DNA of 64,000 nucleotides from positions 1 through 64,000 of the forward strand of contig JAPDJU010000008.1 in NCBI GenBank assembly GCA_029258915.1, written 5' to 3'. The notes under the pieces are model-generated. The model worked only from the letters and a program-made list of their open reading frames with translations, was not told the origin of the DNA and ran no database searches. Below are positions 54,538 to 64,000 of the stretch, piece by piece. Source of the stretch: Thermoproteota archaeon. Lineage in GTDB: Archaea > Thermoproteota > Thermoprotei_A > EX4484-217-1. Position 1 is the stretch's first letter. The number at the start of each line of letters is the position of its first letter. Both the position numbers and the translations under genes were made by a program.

Positions 54538-55110
54538 TTGCTTTCAAAATTTAGGCAACATATTTCTAAAATTATAAATCCTTTAGCAAGAACTATTGCG
54601 AAGACTGGTATAAGTCCAAATACACTAACATTGTTAGGGTTGTTTTCGTCTATAGCTTATCTCATATTTATTCTATACAAAGTGTACATTATATCATTAG
54701 CCATGATTATTCTTGCCGGTTTCTTTGATGTTATAGATGGAGCTGTCGCTAAACTTACAGGTAAAGTAACTAAGATAGGAGAGTTTCTGGACTCCACTTT
54801 GGATAGGTTAAGCGATGCAATTCTGATAATAGGTCTTATTTTTATGGGGTTTAATATGTTCGTTATAATTTTACTTTTAATTTTCTCTTTCCTCATAAGC
54901 TATGTTAGAGCCAAGGGAGAGCTTTTAGGATTAAAAATTGAAGGTAGAGGATTAATAGAACGAGCAGAGAGAATAATATTTATCGTGGCTATAATCGTAG
55001 CTTACATGGTTAACTTTGAAATAGCAAATATTATAGTTTTAATATTTCTCGTCTTAACCATAGTTACGTTCATCGATAGAACAATATTTATACTAAGGGC
55101 ACTTACATGA
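54538..55110 (+). CDS. CDP-alcohol phosphatidyltransferase (archaetidylinositol-phosphate synthase-like)
   Basis: A 190-residue membrane enzyme with the family motif DGAVAKLTGKVTKIGEFLDS continuing TLDRLSD, which holds the catalytic aspartates. The C-terminal part YVRAKGELLGLKIEGRG is typical for the archaetidylinositol-phosphate synthase group, making inositol-headed membrane lipids. TTG start, seven bases after the nfo-like gene. Confidence 0.88.
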   Translation: MLSKFRQHISKIINPLARTIAKTGISPNTLTLLGLFSSIAYLIFILYKVYIISLAMIILAGFFDVIDGAVAKLTGKVTKIGEFLDSTLDRLSDAILIIGLIFMGFNMFVIILLLIFSFLISYVRAKGELLGLKIEGRGLIERAERIIFIVAIIVAYMVNFEIANIIVLIFLVLTIVTFIDRTIFILRALT

Positions 55111-55222
55111 ATCTATAACGCATTTTCTTTTAAACAGGGATATTGTAAGATTTAATCTGGCGAAATATATCACTTACAAGAACGTATAACTCAATAATTT
55201 CTTAACGAGAAGCATATGTTAG

Positions 55223-55510
55223 TTACGTGGTTATAGGTCTTCTTTTACGCTCTTCCCTAGCTCTTACTTTAACTATTCCTAGGTATATAGCGCATGATAT
55301 GCAATATCGTTTTGTAACAGGGTATCGCATTATTATTGCTCCCTTTTTCTCAAGTTCCCTAGCTAGCTGAGGGTCTACTGGACTATACCATCTAGTAACT
55401 ACTATGGCTTTATCCTCAGGCACCCATGCTCCACATCCATCACATTGAACTACGGCAGACTTACCTTTTGCTCCTTTAGCTCGTCCCCTGTTTTTTCTCT
55501 TTTTAGGCAT
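55223..55510 (-). CDS. rps26e: Ribosomal protein S26e
   Basis: A 95-residue S26e with the basic start MPKKRKNRGRAKGAKGKS and the zinc ligands in VQCDGCGAWVP and YCISCAIYLGIVK. S26e is found in TACK archaea and eukaryotes and is absent from most Euryarchaeota, which helps place the organism. Confidence 0.96.
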   Translation of the reverse strand: MPKKRKNRGRAKGAKGKSAVVQCDGCGAWVPEDKAIVVTRWYSPVDPQLARELEKKGAIIMRYPVTKRYCISCAIYLGIVKVRAREERKRRPITT

Positions 55511-55569
55511 AAAACCTAACCTCGGTAGATAATAGACTCTACAGTTTTTATATTTTTGCGCTTTAACTG

Positions 55570-57021
55570 TCAGTACTGCTTAGCAAGCCTTACTATAGTT
55601 AATGCCTTATCACCGCAGATAGGGCACTTTAAGTTTTCAACTTTAACTTCTTCCAAAGTTGGTAATGGTGAACCTAAAACTTTAGCCTCCAATATTTCCT
55701 CAAATTTGTAACCGCACTCTTCCTTACCACACCAAGGTAATTCCACTATTCCCTTTATTTTCTTAAGCATTTTTTGTGCTTCACTTATATTCCTAGCTCT
55801 AAACCTCTTAGCTTTAAACCATTCTTTAGCTCTTTCCTTTATTTTTTCTTCTATTTTCTCTAATTCCACCTTAACCTGTTTTACAATATTATCTACAGCT
55901 ATTTGCTTACGTTTTCTTTCAAGTCTATCAGCTAAAGTTACGGTGCCTGTTTTAACCTCCTTAGAGCCTATTTCTATTCTTAAAGGTACTCCTTTTAATT
56001 CCCAATCATAAAACTTGTATCCTGGAGAAAACTCTATCCTATCATCAACATCGGCTCTTATACCGTGAGATCTAAGTTCATTACATACTTTTCTAGTCAT
56101 TTCCAATATTTTGTCCCATAATTCTTTAGCTGGTATAGGTATTATTATAACCTGTATAGGGGCAAATTTTGGAGGCAGAATTAAGCCTAAATCATCACCA
56201 TGCACTGATACTAATGCTGCTATAACTCTTTCTGAAATCCCATAGGAGGTCTGCCAGGCATAATCTATGGTTTCATCAGCTAATTGTATCCTTACCTCGA
56301 AGACCTTTGTAAAGTTTTGTCCGAGATTATGCACGGTACCTATCTGTAGTGTCCTACCATCAGGCATTACCGTGTCAAAGGCTATGGTATAAAGAGCTCC
56401 TGCAAATTTATCCCAATCGGGTCTTTTGGAAATAATGTAAGGTATACCTAGTTCGTCAAAGAATTTTCTATATATATTTATTGCTTCGAGAACTTGCCTT
56501 TCAGCATCCTTATATGATTCATGAACAGTGTGAGCTTCCTTAAACGTTGTAACTTCTCTAACTCTAATCATAGGTCTTGTAGCTTTGGTTTCATATCTAA
56601 AAATACTCGCTATTTGATAGTATTTCCTGGGTAATTGTTTATACGATTTTAACCAGAAGCTTTCATAAAGAGAAATAACTGTTTCACTTGTAGGTCTTAA
56701 AGCCAGTTTAACATCTAAATTTTCATCGCCGCCTTTAGTAACCCAATACACTTCTCCTCTAAATCCTTCAATGTGTTCCTTTTCCTTTGACAAAAGATCT
56801 TCAGGTATTAGCAAGGGCATAAGTATCTCTTCATGACTTGAAGTGTTTAGCAGATTTCTCATGAAATTTAAAACAAGCTGTCTCATTTTAAAACCGTAAG
56901 GTAGCCAGATACCACAGCCCTTAACAGGGTAACGTCCGTAATCATACAATTCAGCTTTTTCAAGTATGTTATCGAACCACTTGGTAAATGTTGGACCTTC
57001 TTTAGGTATTCTTTCAAACAT
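55570..57021 (-). CDS. proS: Prolyl-tRNA synthetase (archaeal/eukaryotic type)
   Basis: A 483-residue class IIa synthetase. Visible features are [60 protein letters not shown] and a C-terminal zinc domain ([13 protein letters not shown] and [18 protein letters not shown]). The C-terminal tyrosine is typical for this type. Confidence 0.97.
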   Translation of the reverse strand: MFERIPKEGPTFTKWFDNILEKAELYDYGRYPVKGCGIWLPYGFKMRQLVLNFMRNLLNTSSHEEILMPLLIPEDLLSKEKEHIEGFRGEVYWVTKGGDENLDVKLALRPTSETVISLYESFWLKSYKQLPRKYYQIASIFRYETKATRPMIRVREVTTFKEAHTVHESYKDAERQVLEAINIYRKFFDELGIPYIISKRPDWDKFAGALYTIAFDTVMPDGRTLQIGTVHNLGQNFTKVFEVRIQLADETIDYAWQTSYGISERVIAALVSVHGDDLGLILPPKFAPIQVIIIPIPAKELWDKILEMTRKVCNELRSHGIRADVDDRIEFSPGYKFYDWELKGVPLRIEIGSKEVKTGTVTLADRLERKRKQIAVDNIVKQVKVELEKIEEKIKERAKEWFKAKRFRARNISEAQKMLKKIKGIVELPWCGKEECGYKFEEILEAKVLGSPLPTLEEVKVENLKCPICGDKALTIVRLAKQY

Positions 57022-57127
57022 TGTTCATACCTATGCTAAAGCATTATGTTTTAAATAATGGTCTCGGGAATTAACATACTTTCTCTTCAGTACTTAGCTT
57101 TATTCTTTAAAAACATTTTTAGTTTGT

Positions 57128-57958
57128 TTAAATAAGTATTTTCCTAGCAAATACCATATATCCTGTATGTGAAACAGCCCAGGTCATAGGTCTTACTTCG
57201 CCCGGTATGGTCTTATATCGTCTTAACATAATATCATATGCCTCAATATTTATAAAGCCCTTATGTTCTCTTAGTGCTGAAATTGTTTTAAGCAACTGTT
57301 CCATGGTTGGTATAAATACTGCTAAAACACCTGATTTTTTAAGTGCATCATAAGCTACATCTATAAGTTTCCAGGGTGTAGGAAGATCATAAAATACTGC
57401 ATCAACATTCTTCTCATCTATTCCTGATTCTATGTTTTTATTTTTAAATACAACATAGTTCTCTAAGCCTGCCATTTTAATGTTACTTCTCGCTATAGCT
57501 ATGAACTCTTTTCTAACTTCATACGTGTAAACCCTCCCTGAGGGCTTAACATAGTATGCTAAAGCCGCTGTTAGAACCCCGCTCCCTGTACCAGCTTCGA
57601 CAACTATTGATCCTGAGGAAACCCCGGATTTAAAAACAATAAACGCTAGGTCTTTAGGATAAATAACCTGTGTTACTCTCCTGAATTTTTCGATGAAATC
57701 ACTTAACATAGGTTTCAGTAGATATGCTTTTACACCTAAAGTTGTTTCAACATAGTCGCCGTATTTTTTACCAATGATATTTTCTAAATCTATTATTCCC
57801 CTGTCTGTTTCTAACCTCCTTTTCATATGTGGCTTTACAAGGAATTTTCTATGCTCATCAATGTAAATAAGCACTTTAGAATTCTCACTAATTACCTCTA
57901 TTATTTGGTTCTCCGGTTTAAAGGCTCGGCCCTGGTGTCTTTCTTCATCACTCAGCAA
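57128..57958 (-). CDS. trmI: tRNA (adenine-N1)-methyltransferase TrmI
   Basis: A 276-residue tetrameric methyltransferase that makes m1A at positions 57/58 of tRNAs, important for tRNA stability in heat. Motifs: VVEAGTGSGVLTAALAYYV, YTYEVRKEF, NVDAVFYDLPTPW and LAVFIPTMEQ. A small beta-rich N-terminal domain precedes the Rossmann domain, as in the family. Confidence 0.93.
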   Translation of the reverse strand: MLSDEERHQGRAFKPENQIIEVISENSKVLIYIDEHRKFLVKPHMKRRLETDRGIIDLENIIGKKYGDYVETTLGVKAYLLKPMLSDFIEKFRRVTQVIYPKDLAFIVFKSGVSSGSIVVEAGTGSGVLTAALAYYVKPSGRVYTYEVRKEFIAIARSNIKMAGLENYVVFKNKNIESGIDEKNVDAVFYDLPTPWKLIDVAYDALKKSGVLAVFIPTMEQLLKTISALREHKGFINIEAYDIMLRRYKTIPGEVRPMTWAVSHTGYMVFARKILI

Positions 57959-58051
57959 TACCAGCCTTCCTCATAGCCATTCTTAAATATTCAGAAATAC
58001 CCTATATAAGTTGACATTAAGCATTAAACCGAAAATACACGGGAAATATTT

Positions 58052-58495
58052 ATGGCCAAAGAAATGTACCTGATGTCTATTAAACCTAAATTCGCCTACC
58101 AGATATTTACAGGCAAAAAGAAATATGAGTTAAGAAGACACATAGGCATCAATATAGAAGAACATTCAACAATAATACTTTACGTATCCGGCAAAGTGAA
58201 AGCAGTAATGGGAGAGTTCTTAGCAGGGAAAGTGCTTATAGGTAGTCCAGTGTATGTTTGGGAAAAAACAACTCGTTTACCTGATTCTGGTCTTGACGAA
58301 GATGATTGGCCTTATATAGAAGGCTCTCGATTGGCAATGGCAATTGAAGTGTTAAAGCCTAAAATATATAGGAGACCTATTAGTTTAGCTGAACTAAGAA
58401 ATATTATACCTAGTTTTATGCCTCCACTAAGTTACAGAAAATTAAGTAGCTACGAACCATTATACTTCATAGTTAAGAAGTTAAGAAAACTATGA
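58052..58495 (+). CDS. ASCH/PUA-like domain protein
   Basis: A 147-residue protein with the ASCH-type start YLMSIKPKFAYQIFTGKKKYELRRH, then a small beta-barrel (STIILYVSGKVKAVMGEFLA) and a helical tail with EPLYFIVKKL. Archaeal members (DUF365-like) are predicted RNA- or nucleotide-binding proteins, function unproven. Confidence 0.85.
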   Translation: MAKEMYLMSIKPKFAYQIFTGKKKYELRRHIGINIEEHSTIILYVSGKVKAVMGEFLAGKVLIGSPVYVWEKTTRLPDSGLDEDDWPYIEGSRLAMAIEVLKPKIYRRPISLAELRNIIPSFMPPLSYRKLSSYEPLYFIVKKLRKL

Positions 58496-58514
58496 ACTTA
58501 GCTAAAATACAGTA

Positions 58515-58721
58515 CTAAATAGGTATTTTGCTTCTTCTACCTTGGAAGCCCGGAAAAACATACTCATTACCTCTAAGCCAAAGCTCCTTTCTCAGCAAGT
58601 CTCTGACCGCTATTCTAATAACCTCGCTTCTAGAGGAATATCTGCCTATCTTTACTAATTCATCTAAACCTTCAATGTACGTTTCAGGCATTTTTACCGT
58701 TACAAGCTTCATACTTTGCAC
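58515..58721 (-). CDS. Ribbon-helix-helix transcriptional regulator
   Basis: A 68-residue CopG/NikR-type DNA-binding protein: [20 protein letters not shown] then [21 protein letters not shown] tail rich in aromatic and basic residues follows ([18 protein letters not shown]). It is similar in kind to the protein at 37838 but not closely in sequence. Confidence 0.88.
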   Translation of the reverse strand: MQSMKLVTVKMPETYIEGLDELVKIGRYSSRSEVIRIAVRDLLRKELWLRGNEYVFPGFQGRRSKIPI

Positions 58722-58860
58722 CCTTAGCTAAGCTTAATCTCTTTTTATTTTTAAAACCTAACTAGTAGTAATACGTAAGAGTATTATCGACGTAAAGATA
58801 GCCTTATATAGCTCTAGAAATAAATAGTGCAAGGTAACTAATCTCTCTTAGGCTGAGATC

Positions 58861-59184
58861 ATGGGTGGAGTACATAAAAAACCAATTTCAGTAATGGAAA
58901 AGAGAACCAAAAAAATGTTCGAAGGAAAGTCGTCTAAAAAAGAAAAGAAACCGCTTACGGAAACAGAAAAAAGAGAAAGATCTGTTATTGTAACACCTGG
59001 TCTTTTAAGAGCCATAGAACGCGAAATTAGAGCATTTAAAGTTATAACACCTTACTTAATAATGACAAAGTACGATATAACATATGGTAATGCAAAAAGA
59101 GTATTAGCTATTCTCTCCAAAAAGGGAATAATAAGAGAAATTTCAAGGAACAGAAGAGTTAGAGTATACGTCTTAGCCTCATAA
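58861..59184 (+). CDS. rps25e: Ribosomal protein S25e
   Basis: A 107-residue S25e, recognised by the lysine-rich start (KKPISVMEKRTKKMF) and a winged-helix core (VIVTPGLLRAIEREIRAFKV, LIMTKYDITYGNAKRVLAIL). S25e is a TACK and eukaryote marker. Confidence 0.93.
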   Translation: MGGVHKKPISVMEKRTKKMFEGKSSKKEKKPLTETEKRERSVIVTPGLLRAIEREIRAFKVITPYLIMTKYDITYGNAKRVLAILSKKGIIREISRNRRVRVYVLAS

Positions 59185-59190
59185 TATTTA

Positions 59191-59565
59191 TTACTCAACG
59201 TCTATGTCTAAAAATTTAGGAACAATTTTAAGCTCCATAATAGGTATTGCTATCCACCCAGGTCTAGTTCCTTCGGCGAACTCTATTTTTTCACCTGTTT
59301 CATTGCTTTTAACAAGAATGTAGTGTTTATCTTTTACATCTTCTTGTTCTCTAGCAACATAATAGTAGAGAAGAGGTAGACCGTAAAATTTGTAGTAGTC
59401 TCTAAAGACCGCGAGTAGTCCATATATTATTTTATCGTTTTTCCTAAACTTTATAACATAAGGTGCTTGACCTAAACTAGCTAACGATACAGCAAAACGA
59501 GCGATATCCCTTATTGAGACTACACGCATACCTATTACTTTACTTATTTTCTCTTTTTCACTCAT
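59191..59565 (-). CDS. Archaeal protein of unknown function
   Basis: A 124-residue protein with no recognised motif (KVIGMRVVSIRDIARFAVSL, then YGLLAVFRDYYKFYGLPLLY). The second part is rich in aromatic residues. It is 18 bases downstream of the nitrilase-like gene and probably in the same operon as that gene and reverse gyrase. Confidence 0.7.
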   Translation of the reverse strand: MSEKEKISKVIGMRVVSIRDIARFAVSLASLGQAPYVIKFRKNDKIIYGLLAVFRDYYKFYGLPLLYYYVAREQEDVKDKHYILVKSNETGEKIEFAEGTRPGWIAIPIMELKIVPKFLDIDVE

Positions 59566-59583
59566 AGTTCTCTCCTAAGCTAC

Positions 59584-60441
59584 TTAACGATATTTAAGAA
59601 GTTTTGATAATTCCTTACATGCGTCTGATAGTGAACTGTAACTTATGGGACATAAACGTAACGCATTAAGATTGTTATTATTTAACTCTGCTAAATCCCA
59701 GTAAAGTAGTTTCTCTTCACTAACAACTTCGTTTTCAATACCGTTTGGTGTAACAATCATTGATGGAGCACTATAGAGCACTTCTCCATGATGTTCAACA
59801 ATACCTCCACACAATAGTACAGGCGTAGATGTTTCTAAAGCTCTAGCTAAAGCCAGCGATTTAACTATAGTTCTTATGTTTCCTTTTCTAAGTCTTCTCT
59901 TGAAGAATGCAACAAAGAACTGTGCTCCTAAAATCTTTTGTAACCTAGCATATTCTGGTGCAAACAAATCTGTATCGACTAAAACTCCTAGACTGTATTT
60001 GCGTACAATTATCTTGCTTGTATATATTTTCCCAGGCGAAAGACCTAATGATAATTCTTCCCTAGAAATAGTTATTTTTCTCATTTTACCTTTAATTCTT
60101 CCATCAGGTGTTATGAGAAGAGACGTCATGAAAAGCTTAGGGCCTGCTCTCTCCAAAACTCCTCCGACCATTATATATAATGAGTGTTCCTCAGCGACCT
60201 TAATTATAGGTTCTATTGCAGATGAAGGTATTCTTCCAGCATAGCTTCTAATTATTGCTTTGATTCTATTAAGCTGGTAAATTCCTATTAAATCTGAAAT
60301 GTTCATTAAAGGAGATATGCACATAAGAGATACATCTTTTCGTCTCGCTTCATCAGCTGCTCTATTCACCTTTTCACTATTATATCTCCTTGAAAGAAGT
60401 TTGTTCCGGTAATGATATATCGCTACTTTCACTGCTACCAC
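59584..60441 (-). CDS. Nitrilase-superfamily protein lacking catalytic residues
   Basis: A 285-residue protein with the carbon-nitrogen hydrolase fold, seen from the repeating strands and segments SLYIMVGGVLERAG, TPDGRIKGKMRKI and LGVLVDTDLFAPEYARL. In active members the triad is Glu (PE), Lys and Cys (GVxxCYD). Here the Glu position is Leu (CISPLMN, L45) and the Cys position is Asp (GVLVDTD, D156); only Lys122 is kept. It cannot use the normal thioester chemistry. It begins two bases after the stop of reverse gyrase. Confidence 0.82.
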   Translation of the reverse strand: MVAVKVAIYHYRNKLLSRRYNSEKVNRAADEARRKDVSLMCISPLMNISDLIGIYQLNRIKAIIRSYAGRIPSSAIEPIIKVAEEHSLYIMVGGVLERAGPKLFMTSLLITPDGRIKGKMRKITISREELSLGLSPGKIYTSKIIVRKYSLGVLVDTDLFAPEYARLQKILGAQFFVAFFKRRLRKGNIRTIVKSLALARALETSTPVLLCGGIVEHHGEVLYSAPSMIVTPNGIENEVVSEEKLLYWDLAELNNNNLNALRLCPISYSSLSDACKELSKLLKYR

Positions 60442-60443
60442 CT

Positions 60444-63400
60444 TTAAGGCAGAGAAGTTATTTCATCATAAAGTTCATCTAAAACATCTAAATAGTTTTT
60501 CTCACCACGTTCTATTTCATCCATTAATTTCTCAAGCATTGCTGTTCTTTCCTCAGAGACTAGTCTGGAATAATTTTGTAAAAGATAAGTATAAACTTTA
60601 ATTCCCAAATCAGTTGGAATTAATCTTCTCTTTTTCTCAATAACATATCTTCTCTGAAGTAGCGTATTTATTATTTTGGCATATGTTGAAGGTCTTCCTA
60701 TACCCTTTTCTTTCATTTGCTCCACTAAATCCCCATGCGTGAATGGGTAAGTTAGAGGTCTTTTTTCAATTTTAATTTCTTCAGATATATACTTTCTCTT
60801 TTCAATTTTGGGTTCAATACGTACTACATTATAAAATTCTAAGAAGCCTTTATCCTTTATTGCAATTACTCGTTCAAGTTCTTTTACTACACCCATAACT
60901 TTTATTTTAAGCTTCTGTTTCAATACTTTTGCTTCCCTCATCTGGCTTGCAATAAATCTCCTGAATATTAAATCATAGAGTAGTATGTGATCTTTTGTTA
61001 ATGGCTTAATAGGGGCTATAATGCCCTCATTTATTAATTTAACTAATCTGTCCGCGTCTATGGGCCTCGTAGGCCTAATACATTCATGAGCTCCTCCAAC
61101 AGCCCATCCTCTAGGTTTAAAATAGTCTTTTGCTTTTTCACCATAAACATCTGTTAGATACGTCCTTGCAATATTTTGTCCGTATAGTGAGACTCTAGGA
61201 GAGTCCGTTCTATGGTAAGTTATGAAGCCTAGTTCAAAAAGGTCTTGCGCCAATTCCATGGTCTTACTCGCGCTTAATCTTAACATTTTAGAAGCTTCTG
61301 TTAGCAGAGTATCTGTAGTAAAAGGTGGTAACGGCAGTAGGCTTTCCTCTAAAGTTTTCTCTTCTAAAACATTGATTTCTGTTTTTCCTTCAGAAATCCT
61401 ATACTCCTTAGGTATTTCATCTTCAAAAATTTCTACTGTAAGTAAATCCTTTATCCGAATTATATATACTGTCTTTCTTTCCCTTGACCACTTAACGTAC
61501 CTATCTATGATCCATCCTAGTACCGGTGTTTGTACTCTTCCAGCTGAAAGCCAATGCATACCGAAAACATTCCACAGCCTTCTTGATAGCTCAAATCCTA
61601 TCCATCTATCTTCAATTCTCCTAACAATCTGAGCTTTAATGAGATTTGCATTGAACTCCCTTGGGCTATCCAGTGCTTCAGCTATAGCCCTCTTTGTAAC
61701 TTCATGAAACTCTATTCTCAGAAGCTTTTTAGCATGAGGTCTTAAGTGAACAGCTATATCCCAACCTATTTTCTCCCCTTCAGTATCAGGATCTGTGCCT
61801 ATTAAAACTAGGTCTACTTCTTCAGCTAATTCCTTAATGAAATTAATTACATTTAATGAGTCTCTAATATTAGAACTTCCACATTTAGGGCATGCCTTTT
61901 TTCTTTCTGTAACATACTCAGTGAACTGATATCCGCAGTTTAAGCATCTCTTTAACGTATCATATACTGGTAAATATTTGTTCACATAATTATCCTTCGG
62001 TGTTAAAATACCATGAAAGCCTTGTGATGTCGTTAGGTCAAAAACATGTCCTCCGGTAGCCGTCACCATGAGTAAGTATTTCCCTGTAGTTACTTCATAA
62101 ACCTTAAGTCCATTTCTTCTTCTAATCATGGGTTTTCCGAAGAAATTAGCTATTGTTCTAGCTTTATTAGGCGACTCAACGACTAATAGTATTGTTTTAA
62201 ACCATTCTTTAACTCTTTCAAGTTTTACCTTGCCCTCCCTAACAGCTTTTACTAGCTCTCTGTCTTCATCTACTTCCTTCATCACGGCCTTTAGATCTAC
62301 TGTTTTAAAATCCATCCATGCCATGTCTTCAACGAACCATTTAGTTCTCTTTAGAAGACCATAAAGTAATCTTTCATCATCAACTATTACTATAGATAAT
62401 CCTTTAGTTATTCCGCCAACGAACATCCTTGATGTTCTGCCGCTTGCCTGAATATACGTCATAATATCCGGTATTAGAATATACATTCTACCGTTTTCTT
62501 CCACGATAGCTACTTCTTTTAGTTCTTTTAGTTTTCTCTTAATCTCAGTTTTCTCGAGTAAAAGTCTTGCTAGCGATAAGGCTTCATAAAATATTTTTTC
62601 AGCTACAGTTTCAGGCGGTACATTTTCTTTTAGCTTCTTAGCTATCTCAGATAAAGCTGCTGCAGGAGCTATGGTAAGGTATTTTTTCATCTTTGCTACG
62701 AGTTTATCTATTTTCTTTTTTTCCTCGTCTCTTTCTAAAATTTCTCTTAAAATAACTAAAGCTCTCATGATGTTTAATGGATGAGGTTCATCAAGTTTAG
62801 TACTAAATTTAAAACGGGGTATTCCAGCAAAAATCGCATAGCGGATTATTTCGGGTAAATCTAAGCCTCTAACCATGACACCATAGTATGTTGCAACACC
62901 TACAAGAACGTCGACCTCGCCATTAATGAATTCTTCTAAAGCTTTAATTTCCTTTGATATAAGCATCTTAGCCTTAATACCTTTTTTCTGTAGAAACTCT
63001 ACTAGAGTTTTAGCGTATTCCACACCTTTATCTATAGGAACAAAAATTAATCCTCCTTTACCCAAAAGGTTAACCAATTTTGCGACTTCTTCTTCTATGG
63101 AATTTTCAGGCTTAAGATAGGTGTCGATTATTGCCCTTAAGTACTCTGATCTAGCGCCTACTTCAAAGCCTAGAAGTTCACGGAAAAGTTTAACTCTAAG
63201 GCCTTTAGGCCTGCCTGTAGCACTTGATACAATGAGTACACCTTTAATTCTTCTTGAAAACTGTTCTATGAGCTTTTGTCTCTTCATAATATTCTTTAAG
63301 AGCATGCCACGTTCTCTTTCAGATAAACTTGGCTGAGCCAGTTTTCTTTTAAGTTTTATAAACTCATAAGCTATTTGAATTTCTTCTTCAGTGAACCCTA

Positions 63401-64000
63401 AAAGCGTTAAAACATAGTCTATGTTCTTAGAGCTTTTAAGTATAGCATCTACATCATCTACAAAAATAAAGTAAAATCTATTATTCTTTAAAATATCAAA
63501 CCGCGTTGATAAAAACTTAGACGTAGTTACAAGAATATGAAAGTTACCATTGGCTATATCTTCAAGGGTTTTCTTTTTCTCTTTAGAACTTAATTTAGCA
63601 TGATATGCTACAACGCTTACTGGCTTATCAAGTTTTTTAACAAATTTTACGAGTTTACCATGAACTTGCAGTACTAAGGGTGTTGTAGGAACTATTATAT
63701 ATGATTTTAAATTTTTTCTAGCAAAGTATATGGATGCTATGATGCCAAATGCTGTTTTCCCTACGCCCGTAGGAGCAACAATAGAAAAACTTTCCTTCTT
63801 TAAAACCCTTTTAGCCCATGTTTCTTGAGCACTCCACATTTTATTTCCGATAAGTTTCTCAAAAAGTCTATGGAACTCATTTACTTCACTAATGATATAC
63901 TTAAGCTTTCTAAGTTTTTTTAATGTACCTAATTTTTCAGTAAGTTTTATTATATCTGCATGCGTTGGTGAAGGCATAGTTTTTATTAGGTCTTCAACAT
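60444..64000 (-). CDS. rgy: Reverse gyrase, 5' end beyond the window
   Basis: The hallmark enzyme of hyperthermophiles: an SF2 helicase fused to a type IA topoisomerase that introduces positive supercoils. Visible parts in order: helicase motif VAPTGVGKTAFG, DDVDAI, SATGRPKG, and RMFVGGIT; topoisomerase start LLVVESPNKARTIANFFG; a zinc finger CLNCGYQF with CPKCGSSN; metal site GTDPDTEGEKIGWD; and the catalytic tyrosine in FITYHRTDSPR. The frame stays open beyond the ATG at 63977 to the window edge, and the usual N-terminal zinc finger is not in the visible part, so the true start lies outside. Confidence 0.98.
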   Translation of the reverse strand, partial: VEDLIKTMPSPTHADIIKLTEKLGTLKKLRKLKYIISEVNEFHRLFEKLIGNKMWSAQETWAKRVLKKESFSIVAPTGVGKTAFGIIASIYFARKNLKSYIIVPTTPLVLQVHGKLVKFVKKLDKPVSVVAYHAKLSSKEKKKTLEDIANGNFHILVTTSKFLSTRFDILKNNRFYFIFVDDVDAILKSSKNIDYVLTLLGFTEEEIQIAYEFIKLKRKLAQPSLSERERGMLLKNIMKRQKLIEQFSRRIKGVLIVSSATGRPKGLRVKLFRELLGFEVGARSEYLRAIIDTYLKPENSIEEEVAKLVNLLGKGGLIFVPIDKGVEYAKTLVEFLQKKGIKAKMLISKEIKALEEFINGEVDVLVGVATYYGVMVRGLDLPEIIRYAIFAGIPRFKFSTKLDEPHPLNIMRALVILREILERDEEKKKIDKLVAKMKKYLTIAPAAALSEIAKKLKENVPPETVAEKIFYEALSLARLLLEKTEIKRKLKELKEVAIVEENGRMYILIPDIMTYIQASGRTSRMFVGGITKGLSIVIVDDERLLYGLLKRTKWFVEDMAWMDFKTVDLKAVMKEVDEDRELVKAVREGKVKLERVKEWFKTILLVVESPNKARTIANFFGKPMIRRRNGLKVYEVTTGKYLLMVTATGGHVFDLTTSQGFHGILTPKDNYVNKYLPVYDTLKRCLNCGYQFTEYVTERKKACPKCGSSNIRDSLNVINFIKELAEEVDLVLIGTDPDTEGEKIGWDIAVHLRPHAKKLLRIEFHEVTKRAIAEALDSPREFNANLIKAQIVRRIEDRWIGFELSRRLWNVFGMHWLSAGRVQTPVLGWIIDRYVKWSRERKTVYIIRIKDLLTVEIFEDEIPKEYRISEGKTEINVLEEKTLEESLLPLPPFTTDTLLTEASKMLRLSASKTMELAQDLFELGFITYHRTDSPRVSLYGQNIARTYLTDVYGEKAKDYFKPRGWAVGGAHECIRPTRPIDADRLVKLINEGIIAPIKPLTKDHILLYDLIFRRFIASQMREAKVLKQKLKIKVMGVVKELERVIAIKDKGFLEFYNVVRIEPKIEKRKYISEEIKIEKRPLTYPFTHGDLVEQMKEKGIGRPSTYAKIINTLLQRRYVIEKKRRLIPTDLGIKVYTYLLQNYSRLVSEERTAMLEKLMDEIERGEKNYLDVLDELYDEITSLP

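Overview
The window is chromosomal DNA of a hyperthermophilic archaeon of the TACK group (Thermoproteota), not resolved further from sequence alone. The signs are a reverse gyrase; archaeal ribosomal proteins including S25e, S26e, L39e and LX; an ESCRT-III (CdvB-family) protein; DtdA, Nep1 and aRF1; split or intron-bearing tRNA genes; and 16S and 23S rRNA genes that each hold an archaeal intron with a LAGLIDADG endonuclease. Protein-coding DNA is AT-rich while the rRNA and tRNA genes are strongly GC-rich, as expected for a hyperthermophile with a low-GC genome.

Layout. 1-6.2 kb: tRNA-His, a secreted protein and a three-gene ABC importer (binding protein, fused permease, ATPase). 6.2-9.4 kb: a secreted metallophosphoesterase and a metallo-beta-lactamase-fold protein. 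9.5-12.1 kb: a Trm9-like methyltransferase overlapping Elp3, probably one wobble-uridine modification unit. 12.1-13.6 kb: an MscS channel directly followed by an ESCRT-III protein. 13.7-14.4 kb: a decayed homing endonuclease and a tRNA-Thr with two introns. 14.4-21.3 kb: an RlmI-type methyltransferase, a thiamine-binding protein, a pilin-like pair (one frameshifted), an F420-type oxidoreductase, an unknown membrane/cytosolic pair and a circularly permuted GTPase. 21.7-25.0 kb: intron-bearing tRNA-Leu, UMP kinase, a tyrosine recombinase with a zinc ribbon, and aRF1.

25.1-31.8 kb is the rRNA locus, transcribed leftward: tRNA-Ile (two introns), promoter, 16S (intron near E. coli 908), a spacer without tRNA, and 23S (intron at the CTCTTAA/GGTAGC junction). 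Both rRNAs are flanked by long processing stems with bulge-helix-bulge motifs. 31.9-39.4 kb: tRNA-Ala, a DRTGG/P-loop protein with ADP-forming acetyl-CoA synthetase, tRNA-Leu(CAG) followed by two candidate guide RNAs, a transglutaminase-like protein with an MBL hydrolase, and a GT-C membrane protein.

39.4-52.3 kb is the conserved information-processing cluster: nep1, rnp4, yhbY, S19e, PDCD5, L39e, L31e, aIF6, LX, prefoldin alpha, ftsY, dtdA, secE, nusG, L11, L1, L10, L12, alaS. 52.3-64 kb holds tRNA-Arg, a well-formed C/D guide RNA, an endonuclease IV-like protein, a CDP-alcohol phosphatidyltransferase, S26e, ProRS, TrmI, S25e, a nitrilase-fold protein that has lost its catalytic residues, and a 5'-truncated reverse gyrase.

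The points most worth a second look are three candidate C/D-type guide RNAs (two with 10-11 nt matches to the window's own rRNA at the expected place), an apparent AUA start codon in ribosomal protein L12, tRNA introns in non-canonical positions, the Trm9-Elp3 and MscS-CdvB gene pairs, and the catalytically dead nitrilase next to reverse gyrase. I did not find a CRISPR array, an insertion sequence or a recognisable defence island.
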